NCBI GenBank assembly: GCA_030760725.1
Contig: JASWHV010000003.1
Span: forward strand, 111,136,153-111,200,152
Origin: Neostapfia colusana
Lineage: Eukaryota > Streptophyta > Magnoliopsida > Poales > Poaceae
DNA length: 64,000 nt
Direction of reading: 5' to 3'
The notes beneath the pieces are model-generated. The model had not been told where the DNA came from, did not search any database, and saw only the letters and a program-made list of their open reading frames with translations. Below are positions 1 through 10,388 of this stretch, one piece after another; the stretch's first letter is position 1, and each line of letters begins with the position of its first letter. Position numbers and translations under genes: made by a program.

Positions 1-1211
1 GGTGGCGGGTGAATTCGTCGTTACCGTGCCGGAAGGTCCGTTCGTGCCCGTCGGAGAACTTTCTCCAAATTCGAGCTCTATGGTCCAGGTCACGGTCTGA
101 GCTTCGGATACGAGCACCACCGGTCCCTGACGCGCTCGAAAGCATTCTTGCTCAGCCGTGAAAGGCCCTCTGTTGGGCTGTCACCGTGAGCCGAGTGGTG
201 GCGGTTTCTCGGTTGTTGCTCGGAACCGTGGAGCTAGAGCTGGGGAAGGGCCGAACTCGACTGCTCTCGTGCCGAGGAGGTAGGGGACGAGTAGCTGGTG
301 TGGTTTTGTGGCTAGGAAAGGCGCTGCTCGTGGCGGTTTGCCGGATTCTCCATCAAGCGCAAGCGACGGCGTGTACTCGGTCGTTTCTCGGGCAACAGAA
401 CACGGCGCCTCGGTTTGGCGGTGTAGGTGCGTGATGATCGGGCGGAAGCAGCTGGCCAGTGCGAGGGAGGAAGCAGGAGCTGGCTGCGTCGCCTCACGCG
501 GGGGCGTCCGGAGGCTTGTCTCGGTGGCACGCCGGGAGCGATTGCTTCGGTGAGAAAACTGAGCCCGTTCGGCTGGAACAGCTCCCCCACTGATCTGTGG
601 GCCCAACCTTCCCCCCCTAATCCTCTCTTCCCCATTTCTTTTGTAAATATCCCAGCTACTGAACATTGAATAAGAGACTTAGCCCCCAAGTATTGGTTTG
701 AATTTGAGTTATCAAATTCAAACTTTGTTGGGTTAAATTTGCTTCATGTTTAAACTGAAATTCAAATTCAGTTTTGAATTATTGCAGATTTAGCTCCCGA
801 CAAGATGAACTCTAATGGGGATAAAAATTGGTGGGCTTACTCAGAAAAATGTGCTGAGATTGAATATGAAGCTAACTTTTGAATTTGAGTGAAGAAAGTT
901 GCTGCAATTTGAATTTACATTCAAATTGGCCTCTTTTTCAAATACCTCCAAAAGTGCCTCAAAAAGTGTTGGATTTACATGAATTTTGGCCTGAACCTTC
1001 CCAAGACTTTTTAAGTTCCAGGGGTGAGCTCAACCTCTCATGTTCGTGTGTACAAATCCCCCTTTATGAAAATGAAGGCTTTCCCCTCTAATCACTATTT
1101 TGATGGAGGTTACTCGCTCTTCACAATATTTCCTAAGATATCCACAATAAAAACTGTGGTGTTGTGAGGTGAAGAAAAGTTTTTGCAAGTCCCTTTTCTT
1201 GGGCTTTTACA
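1..1211 (-). repeat. Gypsy LTR fragment (U3 side), antisense
   Basis: Read on the minus strand this is the first part of the long LTR shared by the gypsy elements here. It starts at 1211 with TGTAAAAGCCC, passes an AT-rich stretch, then enters the GC-rich island. Bases 30-130 (accgtgccggaaggtc, then a gagctt-type block) match the same places in the LTRs near 4570 and 36780. The window edge cuts the rest. The short ORFs over 181-690 on both strands are not conserved between LTR copies and are treated as chance. The U3 terminus is exact, but no polypurine tract or pol tail follows it at 1212. Confidence 0.7.
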
Positions 1212-2160
1212 TTTTGGATGGTGCGGGGAATAGGTGTCAGCTGGACTACCATATGAACCGCAAGGCTCAAGAGGGGGCCACTGCAGCGGGGTTGGAGCCC
1301 CTTGTATGCTGTTAGGGGTGAAACCTCAGTGGGCCCACGCTCGTCGGGAATCCCTTTGTAAAGGCCTCGTAGTGATCTCCTGGCTATACACCTGGGAAGT
1401 GTGAACGTGGTTCGCGGCCACTGGCATAATGGAGGTTCTTTTAGTCCACCCGGCAATGGGGGATGAAATGACTACATGTGGGTACAGTGGTGCAAACTCT
1501 GCAAGGTCAAAACTGTCATGACAGCCGTGCTCACGGTCAAGAGCGGCTTGGACTTATTCATGATTAGGGGATGATTAATTGGGAAGTTGAGGATGTTAAG
1601 CGGGAAGCTTAACATTGGAGATGAGATTATGGTTACTTGATATTGATGATGGGTTGAGGGATTGGGACCATCTCACCTGTGTAGTAATGTAGGTGCTTAA
1701 TAAGATAAGGTGATACGTATTAATTGCGTAGTGCTTTAACCATGAGTCCAACCTCTCCTTGCTCTAGCCATGCATGACATTACTTTCCCACACTTGTTGA
1801 GTACCAACGGTACTCAAACTTGCTTTTCTGTTGGTTTAAATTGCTGCTCAGGTCAAGGGGATGATGTGGTGTTCAATGACCAAGACTTTGGACCCGAAGA
1901 AGGATTCTAGGTTCACGGAGTCCCCCGGGCAACGCCTGTGACGGAGCCCACAAGATTTATATTTCTGCTGCTGCTTTATTTACATGTTATGAACGTATTA
2001 TCGTCCATCGAGACGTATGCTATGTAAGACTTATTTATATTCGAACACTTGGCTTGTAATATAATGATGCTTCACTATTTACCGTCACATGTATGAGAAA
2101 ATGATCCTGGCATACATGTGATATTCACTCGGTTGCTCTATAGAGAAACCGAGTGTGACA
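1212..2160 (+). repeat. LTR-like fragment of a different retrotransposon family
   Basis: This non-coding stretch does not match the dominant LTR family. It ends in TGTGACA at 2160, as the 3' end of an LTR might, and its last 250 bases are AT-rich with a polyadenylation-like character (tgtaagacttatttatattcg, taatataatgatg). Its left edge lacks TG, so it would be truncated by the LTR piece at 1-1211. No primer binding site follows. Assignment to a second gypsy family is an inference from layout and style of sequence. Confidence 0.35.
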
Positions 2161-5100
2161 AGCCTTTCCCCCATTTCACCCACCGTTGAATTGATCAAAT
2201 CGCCCCGTATAGTAGCCACTCTCATGGTGCACCTACCAACATGATATGTCATGAGAATGTTACCCACATACTGCACACCGGCCGTCTTGCCTGAGGCGAC
2301 CCGAAAAGGCTCAACGTAAGCTTCCCGAGGTACATCGGTTTACTAGTTCCCATATAGCCAGCATGAGTCCGGTACACAACTCAAACTTGTTCAACAGGGT
2401 CGCATACGGATCGGTCATTGACCGACACGGATAGGTCTATAGCACCCAGGCCCCTATGTCCTACTGCCTCTACAACCTTCCGGTCTCAACTTTAACTTGC
2501 TACACATTTTCTGAACCAATCCTGTATGCCCCTGTTGTTCCTGATCATGCGAGTAACATCTCACCGCTCGACTTCTACCGAACCTTACTTAAGCATGGAA
2601 ATTGTACACGGTGAAAGACACCTACCCAATACTCCATGTGTTCATTTGGTCATGCAAGAGGAGTATCAAACAACTAGACCTAATGCACATTTCATATCTT
2701 AACCGAAAGTGAATACAAAGTAAAACTTAAAAGTTATTAAATGCAAACTATAGCTTGCCTGTTTTACAGGGTAGTCGTATATAATCAGTTAGTGATCCTT
2801 GCTGATCAACCCTTGATTCTCCGGAGTTTGATCCACTTCAATGAATCGCTCCTTCGAATCCCCTTCGTTGTGATTCCTATTGAAATGTATATGCACAAGT
2901 TTTATAGAATGCAATGGAAGGAAGTTAAGACTTGATTTCTTAGGAACAGAGTTTGTGTGGAAATGCCAAGAATGGCTTGGTTTGCCTCTGTTGTGCAAAG
3001 AATTATGAAAGAACTAATTTGATCTTAGTGTTTTAGCTATACACTAACTAACTTTCCCTAACGAACATAAGAGATGAGCTGAAATTATTTGGACCTAACT
3101 CAAGATCCTGTTCTCCAATGACCTCTAAATTTGTACAGGAAGTCATACACTCCACAGAGACATGGCTCGCTAAATTGCAGCTAATGTGGAGAAATTTTGT
3201 GTCTACCATAATTCTCACAATGCTCTTAAGTATTTTGCCACATACATAAGTATGGTAGAACAAGAACAGGGAGTTCTAAAGCTCAACTTGAGCTGGTAAT
3301 TTACATGTGAGTTCCTGGTCACATGAAAGTGTTCTGGTTTAAAATTTAGACCTTTTACTTGAGTAGTTCCTCCAGAACAATTCTTTAAGCATTTCTACTC
3401 AAAGAAATTAATTCTGGAGTAATGTGCATTTTTATGCCCATTTAAGTGAACTAAAATTTCAAGCATGTCTCAGATAGCTTTTATAAATTTTTCTAAGATT
3501 TTTGGAGCCATGAATTGCCTAGAATAGATTTTACAAGTGGGCAACATTTTCTGAAAATGTTTCTGGACTCTTATGAACACAGCAGTTTGTATTTAGTACA
3601 AATTCCTACTCAAATGGTCTTCAAATGAGCTGAAAATTTGCTAGAAGGTCAACAATATTCTAAACAATATTCTGGCAAAATATGAGGATTTTCGGATAAA
3701 CCAAACTCCCTCAATAATTCTTTTCCAGAAAAATTTCAAAGAATTTTCCAGAATTTAATATTGACTTTCATACAAATTGGAGTTCATATTTGAATAGATC
3801 TCTGCGAAATGAATACAACTCAATTGGAATCACTCAATTTGGAGGTTTCTACACAGAGATATGATTTTCTAAAGTTCAAACAATCTCTGGAATTGTTTTT
3901 CCTATTGAAATTACACTGGGCCCGTTATTTAAAGTCCAGCCAATAGGAAATGGGCCACACCGGGTTTACAGGGTTCTCAGCGTGCCTTCACAGGGGATCC
4001 GGCCACAAAAGATCAAAGATTTAAACTTTACAGCCGCTGACATCTGGGGCCCACACCTCCTTCTTCTTCCTCCGGCTGCTTTCCCGCACTCGCACGCTCC
4101 CCCTTGCCGGAGCAACCGGCTGCTCGCCGGACGACCGTTTCCGGCCACCATCCGAGCTGGAGTTCGCCGCTAGGGTGTTATTGATGTCGGGGAACACGAT
4201 GGTGGGGTGTTCTAGGGCTGCCAGTGACCGGAAGATGGTCGGCGACGTGCGGCGGCCTCGGTTGGACTTCGGTGCCGTCGGCTAACCTTCTTACACCGCC
4301 AAACAATCAACCAACACGCGCTACAGCACCCTTTGAGCTTGAGGAAGACAGACATGGCCTCAAAAGTGCTCAAAGGCGGTTGCAACTGGGTCGGCACCGT
4401 GCGCCTGATCGGCTCCGCCATGAACACGCTCGGGAGAGCTCAGAATACGCCGCCCCAAGGTAATTTCATGCGACGGTTGCTAAAGGAAATATGATCGCCG
4501 GCTAGTCCAGATTCTATGTGCAAAGTTTTACGCGCTAAGACCAAATAGAGTTGGAGAATTTGGGGTTCCCGTACCAGATGCTCGGGTTGAAGCTGCTGGA
4601 GCAAACTTCTGAAATTCGCCGTCGATACTTCACGGCGTGGCTTGAGCTATGGTTGAGAGCAGCACGGTGTCCGTGCACTCCCGTTGTCGCCCTCTCTTGG
4701 CCATGACAACCGCTGTGGCAAGCTGCCCACGTGCACCCGACTGCCGGTACAAGTTAGGTCGCCGCGGTGGAGGCGTTTTAGGGCTCGGGAACGCCGGAGC
4801 TCAGTGGTTTGGGTGTTGGGGAAGTGGAAACTGAGCTCGTGGTGCTGTCTAGCAGCTCGGGGTGGAGAGGGCATGAGTGGTTTTTGGCTTTCCGGAGGAT
4901 CACCGAGGAGCATAGGGGTGAGGGGGCTCTGCTCGTGTGCTCGTGAGGAGGAGGAAGCAAAGGAGGCTTTGCTTGGTCTAAGGAGGAGTGGATCACGTAG
5001 AGAGCACGAGGGGGCAGTCAACTGATCGCCAGCGCGTGGGAGAGGGAGCAGGAGGTGGCTCGTCCACTCTCTCGGTGGCTCACGGTGAGAAGGTACTTGG

Positions 5101-5634
5101 GGAGTTAAAAACAGAGAGCCACACTTAGTGTGCAAGTCACAATTTTCAGACTATGACATGTGGGATCCACCCAATATCCTCCCCAAAAGATCTCCTCAAG
5201 TCAATCTACATCCATTCAAAGGTTTTGAATTTGAAAAGTGGGATAGCATTTGAATTTCCCAAAATTCAGTTTGAATTTGCATAGCAAATTTGAATTTGGC
5301 TGGAAGTTGAAAATACTTCCAAATAATTCCTTTTTGAGACCACCCTTCAATTACAAGTTTGTCATCTAACTTTTTCCACAAATTCCAAACTATATGGATG
5401 CATGAGTATTCAAAGTTTTTGGCCACCATTTGTGTGAACTTTGAATTTAAAATCTGATTTTTAAACTTTAATGCAAAGAGGTATTTAAATCCTTATTTGT
5501 TCAACACCTTCAAATATAAATGCGAGCCTCATTTTGGATGATCATCCATGTATCACTTTACATGAAGAAAAGTTTTAGCAACTCCCATTTTTCAAACCTC
5601 GGTTTTATTCATATACATTTTTGGGACTTTTGCA
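2161..5634 (-). repeat. Gypsy long LTR, truncated at its 3' side, antisense
   Basis: On the minus strand this LTR starts at 5634 (TGCAAAAGTCCC, against TGTAAAAG in other copies), runs through an AT-rich region (5630-5110), a GC-rich island (about 5110-3960), a second AT-rich region (3900-3300) and on to the block around 2330-2460 (catcggttt..cccatatagccag), which is also seen near 54250 and 34380. It stops at about 2161 without a CA-type LTR end, so it is broken there. The exact U3 terminus is joined directly to the leader of E1. ORFs of 60-160 codons in the GC island are not shared between copies. Confidence 0.75.
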
Positions 5635-6595
5635 TAACTTATGATTGGTTGAACCAATGGAGGTGTGTGATACTATTCTGGAAAGGCTTTGAAGTCTTCT
5701 ACAACTTTTCTGTGGAACTCCAGAACAAAATGCCCCTCCAAATGGATGAAAATCTCAGATGAGTATACACTGTCCATAAACAGGGCAGACCAAAAATGCT
5801 CTCTGGAATTTTCTGTATTTCGACCATAACTTCTTGGAGAAATTTTTTTAAGGATCAAGTAAGACACCGTTGGAAAGTGTAGGAAATGTTCTATAACTTT
5901 GTAGTTCACTGTTTTCCTAGATTGGGGGCACAAATAGTTGGAATTTCGTGAACAAAACAGCCACATGCAAAGGAGGTGCTGTCAAAATTCCTGAGAAAAA
6001 ACTGTCAACTTGTAAAAATCATACCTCCTAAACTAGAAAAGCTATGGAGGCAAATAAATACAATATGGATTTATTTTGGAGTATACTACAACTTTGTTGT
6101 CGAACTCCATTCCAGGTTTTGCCTTCAAAGTGATCAAAACAGTTGAATTCTCCAGACTGGTCAGCTGGACCAGAAGCTGGACAGAGAAAACCATGTTTGA
6201 AGTTTTCAATTCAAACCACTTGGTTTCAAGTTTCGATATCCAGCAGCTGTTGTAAAACAATGAGTTGGATTTGAAAATATTATAAATTCAACATATCACT
6301 TTGAGCGAGGACATGTTTGGGTCTTGTACAATAGCGAGGATTTACTCATGCTAACGCACTTAACATCCCGTGGCAACCCACGATGGTCGAAATGAACTTT
6401 TAATCTATAAAGTTCATTGTTTTGGAACTCGATTATGGTGATAAGGTCCAGAGATGTATATGTTGTATAAAGTGTATACTTTATTAATATTTGTTAATGT
6501 TATGTGTATCATTTGTTCCATTCTCGCACTACTATTGTATAGACTGGATGAAATAAACAAACATGTGCTGATCGTTTGAATGGTGTGAATGCAGA
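5635..6595 (+). other. E1 untranslated leader
   Basis: Non-coding leader homologous to those of E2 (16326-16984), E3 and E5. It contains three diverged modules of about 185-195 bp, each with a variant of tacaactttgt followed by a gaactcca-like block (near 5699, 5893 and 6087). It ends in ...gaatgcag directly before the gag ATG at 6596, with acatgtgctgatc some 25 bases upstream. The 5' part, the primer binding site and the LTR that should precede it are missing. Confidence 0.65.
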
Positions 6596-7975
6596 ATGGT
6601 GCGTGCACGGTCCATGCAAAAGGAGGGAGGTCCAAGGCATGTTTGTGGTGATGAGTCTCCACCCCCGGAGCAAACCACGACAAAGCAACAACCACCTCCT
6701 CCACCACCAGAACTTTCAATAAATCTTGCGGAGGTTCTCGCTGCAGTACTCGGTTCACGCAACGAGCAAACCGAGTTGCTGCGGATGCTGGTGCAGCAGA
6801 ATGCGTCCCGTCAGGGAGGACGCCAAGACAATGGGCAACACCAGCCCCAACAAAGTTCTTACTCGGACTTCCTGGCGACCCATCCACCGGTCTTTATGGA
6901 GGCCAAAGAGCCTTTGGAGGCGGAAAGCTTCATCCGCACTCTTGAGGCGAAGTTCGGTCTACTTCGGTGCACCAAACACCAGAAGGCGCTGTTTGCAGAG
7001 CAGCAGCTCCAAGGTGAAGCCGGTACATGGTGGGAGAACTACATCACCTCATTACCGGCTGGCCATGCCGTCACTTGAACGGAGTTCCGTGAGGCGTTCC
7101 GCGTCTATCATATACCTCCCAGGGTTATGCAGAGGAAGCTCCAACAGTTTCTGGAGCTGAAACAAGGCGAGAGGATTGCTCATGAGTACTCCAGAACTTT
7201 CAACCAGCTAGCGCAATATGCGCCAGGATTTGTGGGGACGGAAGAACAGAAGCGAAACACATTCTTCCGGGGCCTAAATTCAAAAATGAAGGTTCATCTC
7301 GCCCAAAGCAACCACGGCACATTCAACGACCTTGTTAATGCCGCGATTGTACAAGAAAATGCTCAGCGCGAGCGCGATTCTGATAACAAGAAATGCAGCA
7401 CGCTGGCGAGCAGCAGTGGTGGGGCGCCACAAAAGTACCGCATGGTGTATCGCTCACCATCCAGTCAGAGATGGCAGCCACCGGCGCGACCGCTTCAGTT
7501 TCACGGTCATCAATTTAATTCGCCAAGCTTCCGACCGTCATATCCACCACAGCAACAGCAGCAGCAAAGGATGGTCCATAGAGAACCATTACAATTGGGT
7601 GGGAATATATTTCCGACTTCTCTAATTATGTTAGAGAGTCAAAAACTCGATGTCATTTTAGGAATGTCATGGCTACATCGCCATGGTACTGTTCTTGACA
7701 TCGTCCCATGTGTGGTTCGTTTAAACCCTACACTTCATGAACCACATACTCTCATTCTTGACCGTTCGGTCCAAGAAATTCCAGCCACATATAACACGGA
7801 AGCCACAAAACTTGAGGATATTCGTGTGGTCTGTGAATACCCGGACGTATTTCCAGATGATCTCCCGGGCATGCCACCCGAAAGGAATGTCGAGTTCAAG
7901 ATCGAACTTGTACCTGGGACAACACCGATACCACGGAGACCGTACAAGATGGCTCCGAATGAGCTAGCTAACTAA
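6596..7975 (+). pseudogene. E1 gag plus protease remnant
   Basis: ATG at 6596 opens a gag with a proline/glutamine-rich N-terminus and a retrotransposon gag domain ([34 protein letters not shown]). An in-frame TGA at 7076-7078 falls where E3 has tryptophan; the same frame continues to 7975. After a Gln run (about 7550) the sequence jumps straight to the end of the protease domain ([10 protein letters not shown]). Compared with E3 about 165 residues are missing, including the CCHC knuckle and the DSGA catalytic motif, and the frame is kept. The tail has the conserved [10 protein letters not shown] and PRRPYKMAP motifs that lead into RT. It cannot encode a working nucleocapsid or protease. Confidence 0.85.
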
Positions 7976-9200
7976 AAGAGCAGCTCAATGATTTGATGAA
8001 AAATGGTTTCATTCAACCGAGTTCCTCGCCATGGGGATGCTCAGCGCTGTTTGTGAAGAAAAAGGATGAAACTTGAGGTTGTGTGTGGATTACCAACCTC
8101 TCAACGCCGTCACCATCAAGAATAAATATCCACTGCCCCGCATCGATATCTTATTCGATCAACTTATGGGTGCTACTGTATTTTCGAATATGGATCTTCG
8201 CTCTAGATATCATCAAATAAAGATCCGAGCGGAGGATATTCCGAAGACAGCCTTCTCGACGAGATATGGGTTTACGAATATCTCGTCATGCCCTTTGGTC
8301 TCACCAACGCCCCGGCACATTTCATGTACCTCATGAACTCAGTGTTCATGCTGGAGTTAGATAAGTTCGTGGTGGTGTTCATAGACGACATCTTGGTTTA
8401 TTCCAAGTCTGAAGAAGAACACGCCGAACACTTGCATATCGTGCTTCAATGATTGCGAGACCATAAGCTTTATGCCAAGTTCAGCAAGTGTGAGTTTTGA
8501 ATCAGCCAAGTGTCATATATTGGTCATATTATTTTTGCGGAAGGCATTACAGTTGATCCAATCAAAATCGAACAAGTGCTGAAATGGAAATCCACCACCT
8601 CTGTCCATGAAGTCAGTAGTTTCCTCGGTTTAGCGGGATATTATTGGAGATTCATTCCGAACTTCTCCAAGCTTGCTAAACCGTGACTGAATTGTTGAAG
8701 AAGGGGATTAAATATGTTTGGATCTCAGCATGTGAAGGAGATTTTCAAGCATTGGTGAAGCATCTTACAACAGCCCCAGTGTTAGCTCAACCGGATACGA
8801 CCAATCCCTTCGACGTATATTGTGATGTGTTCGGTATCGGGCTTGGCTGTGTTTTGATGGAAGGAGGACGAGTGGTCTCCTATGGTTCACGTCAACTTCG
8901 TAACCACGAGCAGAACTATCCGACTCATGATCTTGAGGTCGCTGCTGTGGTGTTGGCATTGAAAATGTGGAGGCACTATTTACTTGGGAACATAGTGCAC
9001 CTCTACACCGACCACAAGAGTCTAAAATATATATTCACTGAAAAGGAGTTGAATATGTGGCAACGGAGATGGCTATAGCTGATCAAAGACTATGAGATTG
9101 GGATTGACTACCATCCCGGTAAGGCAAACATGGTGGCCGATGTCTTAAGCCGCAAATCTCATGTCAATAACCTGTCCATCACTCCGCTTGAAGAGGAGGA
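7976..9200 (+). pseudogene. E1 reverse transcriptase and RNase H, broken
   Basis: RT motifs are spread over several frames: [16 protein letters not shown] (about 8020), [21 protein letters not shown] (8085-8150), [12 protein letters not shown] (8190), [14 protein letters not shown] (8370-8410, containing the catalytic DD pair) and GHIIFAEGI. Frameshifts occur near 7970 and 8070 and again around 8265, with further stops near 8450 and 8497. RNase H follows at 8683-9130 ([31 protein letters not shown]), where the second acidic motif is changed from DASG in E3 to DVFG. Homology to E3 and E2 runs the full length, so this is decay of a once complete domain and not an insertion. Confidence 0.85.
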
Positions 9201-10388
9201 GCCAAGTTTATAATTGGTTCCATATGGGGCATTATATAATCTTGCTCTCGTCCCTACCATACGAGAGGAAATTATGGAATCTCAGAAGAAAGACGTGGGA
9301 ATGTCGCACGTTTGGAGAAGAATGAAGAATGGCGAAATAAAATGCTTCCGAAGGGATGAACATGGTACTCTATGGTTTAAAGACCTATATTGGTACCCCG
9401 TGATATGAAGCTTCGGAAGAAAATCTTGGATGAAGCTCACTTGTCCAAGTATTCTATTCATCCGGGCAGCAACAAGATGTAGCAAGATCTGAAAACCAGG
9501 TTTTGGTGGACACGGATGAAAAGAGAAATCGCAAAGTACGTATCCGAATGCAGTACGTGTCGGCGGGTGAAATCCAACCGTTTGCGTAAAGCCGGACAGC
9601 TGCAACCATTGAACATTCCAGCGTGGAAGTGGGAGGATATCAGCATGGACTTCATAGTTGGGTTACCTCTCACATCCCACAAGCATGACTCAATTTGGGT
9701 AATAGTCGATCGACTAACCAAGTCGGATCATTTTATTCCCGTACATACGAAGTACGTGGCCAAGCAATATGTGGAGCTGTATATTGCAAGGATCTTACTC
9801 TTGCACGGGGTTCCCCGAACAATTATTTCAGATCACGGTGCGCTGTTCGTCGCTCGGTTTTGGGAACAGCTGCACGCATCATTAGGGACCAAACTGATCC
9901 GAAGCTCTGCATATCACCCGCAGATGGATGGTCAAACTGAACGGGGGAATCAAGTGCTTGAAGACATGCTACGCGCTTGGGCCATCCACCACGGTAAAAA
10001 CTGGGACAATCATTTGACGTTGGCGGAGTTTTCATATAACAATGGCAATCAAGGTAGCATCAAGATGGCACCGTATGAAGCTCTCTATGGCTGGAAATGT
10101 CGCACACCACTCAACTGGTGTGAGTCCGGCGAGCAAGTTATCTATGGCATTGAGCTTGTGAATAAGGCCGAAGAAATAGTACGAGTAATACAAGCCAATC
10201 TTAAGGCTGCTCAATATCGTCAGAAGAGCTATGCGGATAAAAGACGCCGTCCTCTTCACTTCGACATCAGGGACCATGTTTATGTCCGTGTGTCTCTGAT
10301 GAAAGGAGTTCATCGTTTCAGAGTAAAAGGAAAGCATGCTCCGCGATTCATCGATCCATTTGCCGTCATTGAAAAATGTGGACCCGTG
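9201..10388 (+). pseudogene. E1 integrase, truncated before the chromodomain
   Basis: A first piece (9214-9408) carries the linker and the start of the zinc-binding region, then there is a frameshift. From 9516 one frame reads through the zinc-finger end (ECSTCRRVK), the catalytic core with all three acidic positions visible (SMDFIVGLP, IISDHG, GQTERGNQVLED) and the C-terminal barrel (HFDIRDHVYVRVS). At 10388, after KCGPV, the coding homology ends and an LTR begins exactly at TGTAAGG. About 100 codons, including the chromodomain and the polypurine tract, are absent. The later codons up to 10460 are LTR read-through. Confidence 0.9.

Larger units (their letters stand above)
5635..10388 (+). 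mobile_element. E1: degraded Ty3/gypsy chromovirus-type element (internal region)
   Basis: E1 has a leader (5635-6595), gag with a protease remnant (6596-7975), RT/RNase H (about 7976-9200) and integrase up to 10388. Gene order gag-PR-RT-RH-IN is that of Ty3/gypsy. Neither of its own LTRs can be assigned with confidence: the left side abuts an antisense LTR, and the right side stops inside integrase exactly where the LTR at 10389 starts. There is no ORF0 between leader and gag, and the leader resembles E5 more than E2 or E3, so E1 looks like a related but distinct subfamily. Many stops and frameshifts make it the oldest coding copy here. Confidence 0.85.

Noticed and set aside
181..690. Minus-strand ORFs of 125-161 codons in GC-rich DNA
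   Set aside because: They lie in the LTR GC island; the same position in other LTR copies has no matching frame, and GC-rich DNA gives long chance ORFs.
4647..5135. 162-codon minus-strand ORF
   Set aside because: It lies in the GC island of an LTR copy and is not conserved in the islands at 11000, 14560, 36130 or 55490.
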